A stretch of DNA of 64,000 nucleotides from Phenylobacterium haematophilum (GCF_014196295.1 NZ_JACIDK010000006.1:1-64000), one strand, 5' to 3'; shown: positions 55,303-63,102, numbered from the stretch's first letter. Program-made: numbers and translations. Notes: a model not told the origin generated them from the letters alone.

Positions 55303-55800
55303 TCAGATCAGGCCGGCCAGGGCGCGGCGGACGACCGGGTCCCGGTCGGCGCGCCAGGCCGTCCCTGGACGGACGCCCTGGGTTTCGTGGGCAGTGCAGT
55401 AGCGCCCGTCGGCATGACGACCGCAGAAGCTGAAGTCCGGGCTCTTCGGATCGCCGATCGGCCACTTGCAGGCATGGACGCCGAGCCGCGCCATGTCGGT
55501 GACCAGGCCGGGCCCCTCGGGGGCAGAGGCCGGGGCCGCCACGGGCGGACGCGGCGGCGCCATGACCCGCGAGGGACGAGCGGCCGCGCGGCGGGGACGG
55601 GCAGGCCGAGGCGGGCTGACGCGCGAGGGGCGGCCTGGCGCCGACGGAGCGCCCCGGCCGCCAAGGCCCAGCCGATGGACCTTGCCGATGACGGCGTTGC
55701 GGGTGACGCCGCCGAGCTGCTTGGCGATCTGCGACGCCGACAGGCCGTCGAGCCAGAGCGTGCGCAAGGTGGTGATGCGGGGTTCGGACCAGCTGGTCAT
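55303..55800 (-). CDS. gcrA: GcrA-family cell-cycle regulator
   Basis: Start 55800 with a GGAGG ribosome-binding site. 165 residues. The N-terminal domain is almost canonical GcrA: LRTLWLDGLSASQIAKQLGG followed by VTRNAVIGKVHRLGL. An Arg/Pro/Ala linker (about 50-105) leads to the C-terminal domain CKWPIGDPKSPDFSFCGRHA... YCTAHE that in Caulobacter contacts sigma-70. GcrA recruits RNA polymerase to promoters with CcrM-methylated GANTC sites. Finding it on a plasmid backbone suggests control of plasmid or host genes by cell cycle. Confidence 0.9.
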   Translation of the reverse strand: MTSWSEPRITTLRTLWLDGLSASQIAKQLGGVTRNAVIGKVHRLGLGGRGAPSAPGRPSRVSPPRPARPRRAAARPSRVMAPPRPPVAAPASAPEGPGLVTDMARLGVHACKWPIGDPKSPDFSFCGRHADGRYCTAHETQGVRPGTAWRADRDPVVRRALAGLI

Positions 55801-55814
55801 GGGAAGGACCTCCA

Positions 55815-55856
55815 AAGGCTCGGGAGCGAGCCCACCCCGCCGGTCCCTTCCTCCGT
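55815..55856 (-). promoter_or_regulatory. Leader element upstream of gcrA
   Basis: On the minus strand GGAGGAAGGGACCGG (55840-55854) is followed by the hairpin GGCTCG-CTCC-CGAGCC (55817-55832), then the ribosome-binding site. One of six similar leaders. Confidence 0.55.
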
Positions 55857-55929
55857 CCTCGGGCCCGCGCACCTCCGTTCGGGCAGCACAACAAGCGCCC
55901 CGACGCGGAGACGGGGCGCTCGGGAATGT

Positions 55930-56340
55930 TCAGTCGATCGCCTGCAGGATCGCCGAGCATTCGGCGTGCCCGGCCGCGTAGCGGTAGAGCCGCTCATAGC
56001 CGTCGGCGAGCCGATCGGAGCCATGGCGGAACGACAGGTGCGAGAAGGCGAAGAGGGTGACGATGATCCCCGCCGCCTCGGCCGAGACTTCGCCGCCGAA
56101 CATCGTGATGTCCGGCTCGATGCGGAAGCGCGGCTTGGAGGTGGGCGCCATGAACAGCGGCGCCCCGCTGCGCTCGTAGAAATCCCACGAACCGCCGCCG
56201 TACTCGGCGGGGCTCAGCCGTTCCATCAGCGAATAGACCGTGTGCTCGCCGACAATCATCAGCGGCAGGCCGAAGAGTTTGGGTAGAAAGCCCTCGCGGC
56301 GCTCAGGCGCAACAAGGGTGGCCGGGGGTCTGGTGGTCAT
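55930..56340 (-). CDS. ArdB/KlcA-like antirestriction protein
   Basis: Start 56340. 136 residues matching the antirestriction family: LVAPERREGFLPKLFG, EHTVYSLMERLSPAEYGGGS, WDFYERSGAPLFMAP, MFGGEVSAEAAGIIVTLFAF, ERLYRYAAGHAECSAILQAI. ArdB/KlcA proteins help plasmids escape type I restriction on entry. It lies between gcrA and radC, with a leader of the recurring type. Confidence 0.88.
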   Translation of the reverse strand: MTTRPPATLVAPERREGFLPKLFGLPLMIVGEHTVYSLMERLSPAEYGGGSWDFYERSGAPLFMAPTSKPRFRIEPDITMFGGEVSAEAAGIIVTLFAFSHLSFRHGSDRLADGYERLYRYAAGHAECSAILQAID

Positions 56341-56410
56341 GATGAGGGCTCCGAACACGGCGCGGGGGCACATCCCGACGCGCTCGCCCGCTCCGGTCCC
56401 TTCCTCCGCC
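56341..56410 (-). promoter_or_regulatory. Leader element upstream of the antirestriction gene
   Basis: Minus strand GGAGGAAGGGACCGG (56393-56407) followed by GAGCGGGCGAGCGCG, 50-65 bp before the start. Confidence 0.5.
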
Positions 56411-56419
56411 TCCCGCCGC

Positions 56420-57148
56420 CTACATCAGCCCCTGGGCCCGGAAGCTCAGCACCTGGTCGCCGGCGACGATGAAGTGGTCGAGGACGGCGATCCGCAGGAC
56501 GCGGAGCGCCGCCACCACCTGCTTGGTCATGTCGATGTCGGCGCGCGACGGCGCCGGGTCGCCGGAGGGGTGATTATGCGCGAGCAGGACCGAGCTCGCC
56601 GACAACTCGAGCGCACGTCGCGCCACCTCGCGGGGATAGACCGGGGCGTGGTCGACGGTGCCGACGCCCAGGCGCTCATCGGCGATCAGCTGGTTGCGTT
56701 TGTCGAGGAATAGGACGTGGAACACCTCTCTCGGCGGGGCGGCGAGCCGGGCCCGGAGATATGTCGTCACCGCCTCATGGGAGCTGAGCAGCGTGCGTTG
56801 GCGCAGGGGGTGTTCCAGCAGGCGCACCAAGAGGCCGTGCAGCAGGACGAGCTCGCGCGCGGCCTCCCGGCCGACCACACGGGCCAGCTCCGGCTCCGGC
56901 GCGCCGAAGATGCGCCACACCCCGCCGAACCGCGCCATCAGCGCGTCGGCGGCGTAGCAGACGTTGGCCCCCGGGCGCAGGCAGCGGGCGAGGATCAGGG
57001 CGAGGGTGTCGCCCTCGTCCAAGGCCGCCGCCCCATGAGCGACGAAGCGCTCGCGCAGCTCGGCGCCGGGGTCGGCCGGCGACGCGATCGCCGCCGACGT
57101 CGAGATTTCGGACACACCGGGCGCGAAGAGATCGCCTTGCTCAACCAT
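56420..57148 (-). CDS. radC: RadC/JAB-domain protein
   Basis: Start 57148, overlapping the upstream gene by 8 bp. 242 residues. An N-terminal HhH-like part (LILARCLRPGANVCYAADAL) leads to the MPN/JAB domain with the metal motif: EVFHVLFLDKRNQLIADERL, ARRALELSASSVLLAHNHPS followed by GDPAPSRADIDMT. It is frequent on plasmids and ICEs; its DNA-repair role is doubtful and a link to transfer or defence is suspected. Confidence 0.88.
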   Translation of the reverse strand: MVEQGDLFAPGVSEISTSAAIASPADPGAELRERFVAHGAAALDEGDTLALILARCLRPGANVCYAADALMARFGGVWRIFGAPEPELARVVGREAARELVLLHGLLVRLLEHPLRQRTLLSSHEAVTTYLRARLAAPPREVFHVLFLDKRNQLIADERLGVGTVDHAPVYPREVARRALELSASSVLLAHNHPSGDPAPSRADIDMTKQVVAALRVLRIAVLDHFIVAGDQVLSFRAQGLM

Positions 57149-57509
57149 GGCCGGTCTCCCGGGCCTTGGCGACGCCGAGCAGGGCCGCATGCTGGGGGTG
57201 GTAGGCGCGGATCGTGCGCTCGGCCGCAGCGCGGAGCGCAGGGCCGCGCACGGGATCGTCCTCGTGCGCGTCGAGGCCCAGGGCGAGATAGGGCAGGGCC
57301 CAGTCGCAGTCCTCCTCGAACCAGCCGTTCGCGCTGTACGCGGTTTGGCGGGTCGCCGCGGGCATGCGCGCCAGCGCGTCCGGCGAGACGCAAAGGCCGC
57401 CATGCGAGGCGGTCGAGACTGCGACCGCATCGGGCCCGAGCGGCGTAACGGTCTGGATCGCACCCCAGGGCGAGGCGAATCCGCAGCGGGGCGGGAAGGG
57501 GTAGGCCAT
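57141..57509 (-). CDS. DUF7007-like hypothetical protein
   Basis: Start 57509 (MAYPFPPRCGFASPWGAIQT). 122 residues: VAVSTASHGGLCVSPDALAR, SANGWFEEDCDWALPYLALG. The PWG...HGG...GWFEEDC pattern matches a small family often found on plasmids and phages that I know as DUF7007. The N-terminal MxYPFPP and its leader are shared with the gene at 60332-60823. Coupled to radC. Confidence 0.65.
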   Translation of the reverse strand: MAYPFPPRCGFASPWGAIQTVTPLGPDAVAVSTASHGGLCVSPDALARMPAATRQTAYSANGWFEEDCDWALPYLALGLDAHEDDPVRGPALRAAAERTIRAYHPQHAALLGVAKARETGHG

Positions 57510-57578
57510 GGCCGGCTCCAACGCCGGCCCAGGACCCATTCCCCGGCCGGCTCACCCGGCGGGCCCCTTCCTCCAGCC
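57510..57578 (-). promoter_or_regulatory. Leader element upstream of the DUF7007-like/radC pair
   Basis: Minus strand GGAGGAAGGGG (57564-57574), hairpin GCCGG-GTGAG-CCGGC (57546-57560), then GGGGAATGGGTCCTGGGCCGG. Nearly identical downstream part to the leader at 60824-60892. Confidence 0.6.
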
Positions 57579-57650
57579 TTTCCCAAGATGCGGGCGGCCG
57601 CTCAATCGCCGCCCCGCCACGCGATGATGGTCGCGGGATCGACAGCGGGC

Positions 57651-59615
57651 TCACGCGGCGATCTCCAGCGCGGGCGGCGGAGCGGTTCGTCTGCGCGGAA
57701 CGGCGTCGGCCATCAGCGCCATGACGCACGCCTTCATCTTCCGCACCGAGACGGCGTTGCCGATCTGCTTGATCTGCTCGGTCTTGGTGCCGACGAAGGT
57801 GTAGTGGCGGCCGTCGCCGTCGAAGCCCATGGCGGCCGCCAGCTCGTGCGGCTCCAGCATCCGGAATAGGATGTCGTAGCCCTCGAGCCCTTCGACCCCC
57901 TCCACCAAGTTGACGTGGCCGGTGGCCGCGATGGTCGGCGTGGGGGCCTCCACGCTGTGGGTCCTCGGCGCCTGGCCCGGCCGTTCGCCGAACTGGGCGG
58001 CGATGAAGGCCAGTTCGCCACGGTTGGCGCCGGTCGGGGTCGGGATCGGCTCCTGGTTGACGTCCCGGCTCCGGTTGGACCCGTCGTGGTGGGTCACCGG
58101 CATCACGATGGCGAACTCGCCGCCCTTGGCGGTCGTCGCCGTCGGGATAGGCTCCTCGGTCGACCGGGCGGTGTTCCCGCGCTTGCTCTGCGTGACGGGG
58201 ACCACCACCCCGAAGCGGCCCCTGGTCGTGATCGGCGGCACCGGGTCCTCGACGGTGTAGCAGGGCGGCGGCGAGCCGGACTGCTGCTGCCAGCCGTTGC
58301 TGTAGTAGGGCGAGATCAGCGCATGGGCGCCATGCGTCGGGATCGCCGGGATCGGCTGGATGGTCTGGCGCGCCACGCCGCCCGCGCCCTGGCTGAGCAC
58401 GAAGGGCTCGACCATGGCGAACTTGCCGCCGCCGGCGTGAACCGTGCCGAGCGGATCGTCCAGGCTCTTGCACCGGCGGCTGTCGGCTGTGGAGTCGCCC
58501 TGGCTATTGCCGTGGGCGACGCTGGCGATGAAGGGCTCCACCACCCAGACGCCACCCTTGGTGTCCAGCGTCGGAATCGGCGCCCGGCCGGCCGGCGTGG
58601 CCTTGTTGCCCCTGCGCCCATTCATGACCAAAGGCTCGGCGGTGAACAGGCTGCCCTGGGTGGTGGGGCTATGCAGGGGCTCGCCGGCGGTCCGGGGGTC
58701 GCACCCGGCCTTCATGGTCCCCACGAGTGGCTGGGCGAGGCCGATGTGCGTGCCGTTCGCCATGATCGACGGGATGGGCACGTCCAGGCCCTGGCTGGCC
58801 ATGTGGTTGCGCAGGATGACCAGGAAGGGCTCGGGCCAGCGGTGCTTGACCGCACCGGCCCAGATGCGCTCCAGGGTCTTGGCCGCCAGCGGCTTGTCCC
58901 GGTTGAAGATCGACCGGCCCCTGATCTCCCAGTCGATGATCTCACGCGCCGGCCGCCAGGGCTGCAGGGTCGCGAACAGGTCGGCGCTGTTGGGCCTGCG
59001 GGCGTGGGTCGCCGCCGGGAACTGCACCGGCTTGCGGTCGCTGCGGGCCATCAGGATGAACCGGCTGCGGGTGGTGGCGTCGCCGTAGTCGGCCGCGTTC
59101 AGCTTGCGCCACTCGATCTGGGTGAAGCCCAGCGCCTTGATGGCGCTGATCCAGGCCCAGAAGTATTCGCCCTCACGGCGCTTGATCGGCCGGCCGGTGC
59201 GCCGGTCGACCGGACCCCATTTGATGAACTCCCAGACGTTCTCGATGATCAGGCGCTTGACCCGAAGCTCGGTCAGCCAGGTGATGATGTGCCAAGGGTC
59301 GCTCCGCTGCTGGTCGGAGGTGGGCTTGCCGCCCCGCGCATTCGAGTGGTGCGTGCAGGTCGGCGACGCCATCAGGAGGTCGAGGTAGCCCTCGGGGACC
59401 AGCAGGTGCGGCCGCACCGTGGCGATGTCCTGCACGTAGTGCCGGGCGCGGGGATGATTGATGGCGTGGGACTGGATCGCCGTCGGCCAGTGGTTGACCG
59501 CGACGAACTCGATCTCGTCCAGGCTGAACCCCAGGTCGAGGAGGGCGCGCTCGCAGCCCTCGGTCGAACCGCCGGCGCCGCACAGCAGGTCGGCGACGAG
59601 GATTTTCTTCGCCAT
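57651..59615 (-). CDS. DNA (cytosine-5) methyltransferase with repeat-rich target region
   Basis: Start 59615 (ATGA overlap with the upstream gene). 654 residues. Motif I is ADLLCGAGGSTEG, motif IV SPTCTHHSNARGG (catalytic Cys87), motif VI IIENVWEF, motif VIII TTRSRFILMARSD, and motifs IX-X near the end (MLEPHELAAAMGFDG... QIGNAVS). Between about residues 290 and 610 there are repeated units with P-I-P-T / V-x-P and GKFAMVEPF, GEFAIVMPV, GRFGVVVPV variants. It probably protects the plasmid by modification; no cognate endonuclease is adjacent. Confidence 0.88.
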   Translation of the reverse strand: MAKKILVADLLCGAGGSTEGCERALLDLGFSLDEIEFVAVNHWPTAIQSHAINHPRARHYVQDIATVRPHLLVPEGYLDLLMASPTCTHHSNARGGKPTSDQQRSDPWHIITWLTELRVKRLIIENVWEFIKWGPVDRRTGRPIKRREGEYFWAWISAIKALGFTQIEWRKLNAADYGDATTRSRFILMARSDRKPVQFPAATHARRPNSADLFATLQPWRPAREIIDWEIRGRSIFNRDKPLAAKTLERIWAGAVKHRWPEPFLVILRNHMASQGLDVPIPSIMANGTHIGLAQPLVGTMKAGCDPRTAGEPLHSPTTQGSLFTAEPLVMNGRRGNKATPAGRAPIPTLDTKGGVWVVEPFIASVAHGNSQGDSTADSRRCKSLDDPLGTVHAGGGKFAMVEPFVLSQGAGGVARQTIQPIPAIPTHGAHALISPYYSNGWQQQSGSPPPCYTVEDPVPPITTRGRFGVVVPVTQSKRGNTARSTEEPIPTATTAKGGEFAIVMPVTHHDGSNRSRDVNQEPIPTPTGANRGELAFIAAQFGERPGQAPRTHSVEAPTPTIAATGHVNLVEGVEGLEGYDILFRMLEPHELAAAMGFDGDGRHYTFVGTKTEQIKQIGNAVSVRKMKACVMALMADAVPRRRTAPPPALEIAA

Positions 59616-59935
59616 CACCGCGCCCCCGGCGCCGGGGGCGCACCATCGCCTTCCGGGCCGCGCCAGCTGCCGGCGTGTTCGACGGCGTAGCCGAGGGTCT
59701 GCAGGCCGGCGATGAAGCGCTCGCGCGCGCTGTCGGCCCAGGCGATCCAGGCGCAGCGGCCGGGCTCCCAAAAGTACCCGGCCTTGGTGGCTGCGGCATG
59801 GATCTGGGCGACGGCGGTGTCGTCCAGATCAACGGTGTCGTAGAGTCGGAAAGCGCTGCGCGCACCGTCGAAGCGGCCGTAGTTCTCGCTGCGCCAGGTG
59901 ACGGTGAGCGTCGGGGCGATGGGGGAGTGGGGCAT
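59615..59935 (-). CDS. Hypothetical protein coupled to the methyltransferase
   Basis: 106 residues: VTWRSENYGRFDGARSAFRL, DLDDTAVAQIHAAATKAGYF, WEPGRCAWIAWADSARERFI. No known domain recognised. The stop overlaps the methyltransferase start. Preceded by a leader element. Confidence 0.62.
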   Translation of the reverse strand: MPHSPIAPTLTVTWRSENYGRFDGARSAFRLYDTVDLDDTAVAQIHAAATKAGYFWEPGRCAWIAWADSARERFIAGLQTLGYAVEHAGSWRGPEGDGAPPAPGAR

Positions 59936-59982
59936 CTGGGCCTCCTCTGCTGGGGACGCCCGTCCGCACCCTTCCTCCTCCT
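59936..59982 (-). promoter_or_regulatory. Leader element upstream of the methyltransferase unit
   Basis: Minus strand GGAGGAGGAAGGGTGCGG (about 59967-59979 core) then a GGGCGTCCCC fold, ending in an AGAGGAGG ribosome-binding site. Confidence 0.45.
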
Positions 59983-60050
59983 TTCCCCCGGGGCCGCTTC
60001 CGCCGCCGCGGGGAGCATCGGCCGCGCCGATCCCTGGGGCGGGGGACGCC

Positions 60051-60347
60051 TTATCCCCCTCGCCACCAGGCGATCATCGCCTCGCGCGAGCCGTTGGCGA
60101 GCCGCAGCAGGAGGTCGCCATGGCAGGCCGCCGGGGCGCAGAAGCACACCAGGTCCTTGCCCCGCAGGCTCGGCACCGCCCGCAGCAGGTGATGCTGACC
60201 GCGCAGCCAGGCCTCGTGCCTGGCGATCACCGCCGCCCGATCGCCGTCCGGGCCGATCCGGAACGGATTGCCCCACGGACTGCCGCGCCCGATGTAAACC
60301 GCACCCTCGGGGACGCCCGCCGCCCGCTTGTTCAAGACCTTGCACAC
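60051..60347 (-). CDS. DUF4326 protein
   Basis: 98 residues: VYIGRGSPWGNPFRIGPDGD, AVIARHEAWLRGQ, GKDLVCFCAPAACHGDLLLR. DUF4326 is a small, common phage and plasmid domain of unknown function with the conserved GRGSPWGNPF and CFCxPxxCHGD motifs, probably metal- or nucleotide-binding. Its start overlaps the upstream gene by 16 bp. Confidence 0.85.
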   Translation of the reverse strand: MCKVLNKRAAGVPEGAVYIGRGSPWGNPFRIGPDGDRAAVIARHEAWLRGQHHLLRAVPSLRGKDLVCFCAPAACHGDLLLRLANGSREAMIAWWRGG

Positions 60348-60823
60348 CCGCGTGCTCCTTCGACCTGGCCGCTCCCTACGAGCGGCGACGGCGTCTCGGG
60401 TCGCGTCGGGGCCCCGGTTGTCACGGGCGCGCCGACGGCGCGGACGGGAACGGCGCCAGCCGTTGACAAGCGGGGTGACGCGCCACGATGGGACGACGCC
60501 GCGCCGGCCTCACGGCCAACACGACCGCCACGCCCCTCGCGGCCGACGGCGACCAGGACCCGGCGGATGTGCCGGGCGTAGACGCTGACCGCCTTCCAGT
60601 AGGCGGCCATGATCCCCTTGTTCTGAGCCCAGCTGCGCTGGGCGCGCGCGGCGGCGTCGGTCCCGAGATCGGCCAGGACCTCGGCCAGCGCCGCTCGCGC
60701 GAGAGGATCGAGATCCATCAGGGCGCGGGCGGCCGGCAGGCCGAGCACGGGATTGGCGATCTGACGCCGCATCGGGCCCCGGGGAGAGGAGGCTCCGCGG
60801 GTCGGCGGGAAGGGGTAGAGCAT
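60332..60823 (-). CDS. Hypothetical protein
   Basis: Start 60823 (MLYPFPPTRGASSPRGPMRR). 163 residues: NPVLGLPAARALMDLDPLAR, AALAEVLADLGTDAAARAQR, NKGIMAAYWKAVSVYARHIR, then a low-complexity Arg/Gly tail. The N-terminus and leader match those of the gene at 57141-57509, pointing to an old duplication of the leader-plus-start segment. No known function. Confidence 0.6.
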   Translation of the reverse strand: MLYPFPPTRGASSPRGPMRRQIANPVLGLPAARALMDLDPLARAALAEVLADLGTDAAARAQRSWAQNKGIMAAYWKAVSVYARHIRRVLVAVGREGRGGRVGREAGAASSHRGASPRLSTAGAVPVRAVGAPVTTGAPTRPETPSPLVGSGQVEGARGCARS

Positions 60824-60892
60824 GATCGGCTCCTGCGCCGGCCCAGGAACCATTCCCCGGCCGGCTCGACCGGCCTCTCCCTTGCTTCAAGC
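60824..60892 (-). promoter_or_regulatory. Leader element upstream of the 163-residue gene
   Basis: Minus strand AAGGGAGA, hairpin GGCCGG-TCGA-(G)CCGGCC (60859-60875), then GGGGAATGGTTCCTGGGCCG. Confidence 0.6.
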
Positions 60893-60913
60893 TCCCCAGT
60901 GGGCGTGGGCGCC

Positions 60914-61246
60914 TTACGGCCCAGCCGGCAGCGGCTCGTCCATGCGGGGCATGTCACCCGATGCGAACAGCGGCATGGCGGCCGCCTCCTGCCGGCGCCG
61001 CTTGTTTTCAAGCCCACACCAGCCGAGCGGGCACGATCCGTAATGACCGGCCTGGTCCGCGGCTATGTCGCGTTCGGCGTGGGGCTCGCCGCCCCAGGTG
61101 CGGTGCTCGGACGGGCGGGCGCAACCACGGCCGATGGGCGCGCGGCAAGTCGGGCAGGCGACCTCCAGGGCCGGGTCTCGCGTCCAAGTCTTGCCGCAGC
61201 CCTCTCGCCGGCAGTGGATGTTGGCGGCGGTCGTCGGACTGGTCAT
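60914..61246 (-). CDS. Small zinc-ribbon-like protein
   Basis: Start 61246, ATGA overlap with the previous gene. 110 residues with Cys pairs CRREGCGKTW and CPTCRAPIGRGC and a later SCPLGWCG, a likely zinc ribbon. I know similar small Cys-rich proteins from actinobacterial and alphaproteobacterial mobile elements (the CPTC-APxGxxC pattern) but no function. Confidence 0.62.
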   Translation of the reverse strand: MTSPTTAANIHCRREGCGKTWTRDPALEVACPTCRAPIGRGCARPSEHRTWGGEPHAERDIAADQAGHYGSCPLGWCGLENKRRRQEAAAMPLFASGDMPRMDEPLPAGP

Positions 61247-61779
61247 CGCGCCCCTCCGTCCATCTGCGCCCAGGCCCACTCCAGGACCTTGTCCACCCAA
61301 GCGTCGGGCGCTTCGGTGCGCCGGGCCGCGGCCAGGGCGGCCGCGCCCTCGCAATCGAGGTGAAGCAGGCGGAGGTTGGCGGCGAGCCGGTCAAGCTCGG
61401 CGGGGTAGGACTCCGCCTCGCCGAGCGAGATGATCAACGCCGCGAGCGCCGAGCTGGTCGCCAGCACCGCCGTTCGGAACGCCGGACCCGGCCAGAGCGG
61501 GGCGTCAGGGTCGAGCGACACATCCGCGAAGATCGGATCCTGGTCGTCTTCCTGCAGGGCGACGATGCGCAGGCTATGGGCCCCTTCGGGCTCTCGCTCC
61601 GTCAGCATCCCTGCCTCGGCGAGTAGCATGGCCTTGGCTCTCGCCAAGGCGGCGTCAGGATCGGCCGCCTCGACGGTGAAGGAGCAGTAGAAGGGCATCT
61701 CCTGGGCGGCGACGACCTGGAAGGTCCGCAAGGTCTCGGTGTCCGATGGGTCGGCGTCAGCAGTAGGGGAGGTCGACAT
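61243..61779 (-). CDS. Hypothetical protein
   Basis: 178 residues: LRTFQVVAAQEMPFYCSFTV, AADPDAALARAKAMLLAEAG, DDQDPIFADVSLDPDAPLWP. The C-terminus is helical (LDRLAANLRLLHLDCEGAAA). Acidic, cytosolic. No known family. Coupled to the zinc-ribbon gene and preceded by a leader. Confidence 0.6.
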   Translation of the reverse strand: MSTSPTADADPSDTETLRTFQVVAAQEMPFYCSFTVEAADPDAALARAKAMLLAEAGMLTEREPEGAHSLRIVALQEDDQDPIFADVSLDPDAPLWPGPAFRTAVLATSSALAALIISLGEAESYPAELDRLAANLRLLHLDCEGAAALAAARRTEAPDAWVDKVLEWAWAQMDGGAR

Positions 61780-61850
61780 GGCAGGGCTCCTGCGCCCGCC
61801 GAAGACCTATTCCCCGCCGGGCTCGCCCGGCCGGTCCCTTTCTCCCCCTA
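61780..61850 (-). promoter_or_regulatory. Leader element upstream of the 178-residue gene
   Basis: Minus strand GGGAGAAAGGGACCGG (about 61832-61847), hairpin GCCGGGC-GA-GCCCGGC (61816-61831), then GGGGAATAGGTCTTCGGCGG. Confidence 0.6.
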
Positions 61851-62834
61851 GCTCGGACCCGATGCCTCCCCGAACGCCCCCGCCGGCAAGCGCCAAGGCC
61901 GTTCGGTCACCGGCAGGGTCCAGCGGTCCGAGGCCGCGAGCGCCGCCAAATCCGGATCGGCGAGGGCGGCAGGGTAGGGGACGCCGCGATCCGCCAGGGC
62001 CACCACGCTCGCGGTTCGCTGGATGGTCCGACCCGAGACGGCCTCGCGCGCGGCGATCTCGGAGAAGACCTCCGGATAGAGCGCCCGGATCGTCGCCCAT
62101 TGGGCCGGCGAGCCGAAGATGCAGCACCGGCAGCTGAGGCGCGACCAGCCGAGGCTATAGGCCGGATGCGGCCGGATCGACGCCGCGGCGATGGCGTCCC
62201 AGACCTGGGCCTCGGGCCAGGCGAGGATCGGCCGCCAGTGGTCGACATGTCGCCGTGCGCAGGCCGTGCGGTGCGGCTCGAACGGGCGGTAGCGCGCCCG
62301 CGCCGGGCTCTCCTCGGCCCGCTCGCCGGTCACCACCAGGGTCCGGCCGTCCTCGAACCGCGTCTGGCCGCGGATCGCTGAGGCCAGCACGTCGATCTTC
62401 AGCGCCGGGCTGCACCAGCGCACGGAGAGGTCCGCCGAGACCTGCGGGAAGCGGCCGCGCACGCCGGGCGGGCCCGCGCCGCCCGTGCGGCCGAGCTGGC
62501 CGCCGGGCGTCTCGAACAGGACCGGCGCGGTCGGGTCGCCGTCCCGCTCCATCTCGCGACGGAAGCCGCCCTCGCGCCAGGAAAAATAGAGCGGCAGGCC
62601 GAAGTGATCGGCCAGGGCGGCGACATAGGCCGGCGTCACCGGCCAGTCCATGAAGCTCGCGCCGCGCCCGTCGACCTCGTGGTGATGCAGCTCGATGCGG
62701 CTCGGATCGACGCCCAGCGCCAGCAGGTGGAGCAGGCAAGCCAGCGAATCCTTGCCGCCGCTAAAGGCGATCAGGATTCGGTCGTAGGCCGCCAAGGCGG
62801 CCATGTCCGACCGGCGACAGCGCAGGCTATCCAT
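61848..62834 (-). CDS. PP-loop ATPase of the PAPS-reductase/DndC-like family
   Basis: Start 62834 (8-bp overlap with the upstream stop) or 62804. 328 residues. PP-loop ILIAFSGGKDSLACLL (SGGKDS at 25-30), later VVTGERAEESPARARYRPF and a Cys cluster WSRLSCRCCIFGSPAQW that could hold Fe-S or Zn. The family adenylates or transfers sulfur; DndC relatives modify DNA by phosphorothioation. No dndB/D/E is seen in the window, so DNA modification is only a possibility. Confidence 0.78.
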   Translation of the reverse strand: MDSLRCRRSDMAALAAYDRILIAFSGGKDSLACLLHLLALGVDPSRIELHHHEVDGRGASFMDWPVTPAYVAALADHFGLPLYFSWREGGFRREMERDGDPTAPVLFETPGGQLGRTGGAGPPGVRGRFPQVSADLSVRWCSPALKIDVLASAIRGQTRFEDGRTLVVTGERAEESPARARYRPFEPHRTACARRHVDHWRPILAWPEAQVWDAIAAASIRPHPAYSLGWSRLSCRCCIFGSPAQWATIRALYPEVFSEIAAREAVSGRTIQRTASVVALADRGVPYPAALADPDLAALAASDRWTLPVTERPWRLPAGAFGEASGPS

Positions 62835-63066
62835 CGGCCGGCTCGCCGATCGCCGAGACGTCGGCCTCGTCGACCAAAAGCGCGCCGCCGTCCAAGCCCT
62901 GGCAGAGGGCCTCGATCTCGCAGACGTCGAACGGTTCGACGGGTCGGCCGTCGGCGAAGACATCGAGGATAGCCGGGTTCTCGTAGCCGTCGGCAGCATG
63001 GTCCTGCAGCAGGCGCAGGCCGGCGAGCAGCGCGCCGAGCTGGCGCGCGTCGATCTTGAGCAACAT
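62827..63066 (-). CDS. Small acidic hypothetical protein between two PP-loop genes
   Basis: 79 residues: LLKIDARQLGALLAGLRLLQ, DHAADGYENPAILDVFADGR, VEPFDVCEIEALCQGLDGGA. Strongly acidic. The 3' end overlaps the next PP-loop gene by 8 bp. No known family. Confidence 0.6.
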   Translation of the reverse strand: MLLKIDARQLGALLAGLRLLQDHAADGYENPAILDVFADGRPVEPFDVCEIEALCQGLDGGALLVDEADVSAIGEPADG

Positions 63067-63102
63067 GGTGGTCTCCTTGGACAGGGGGGCGAGGGCGGCC
63101 GC

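Noticed and set aside
57915-59690. 591-codon plus-strand frame opposite the methyltransferase
   Set aside because: Antisense of a gene with intact methyltransferase motifs.
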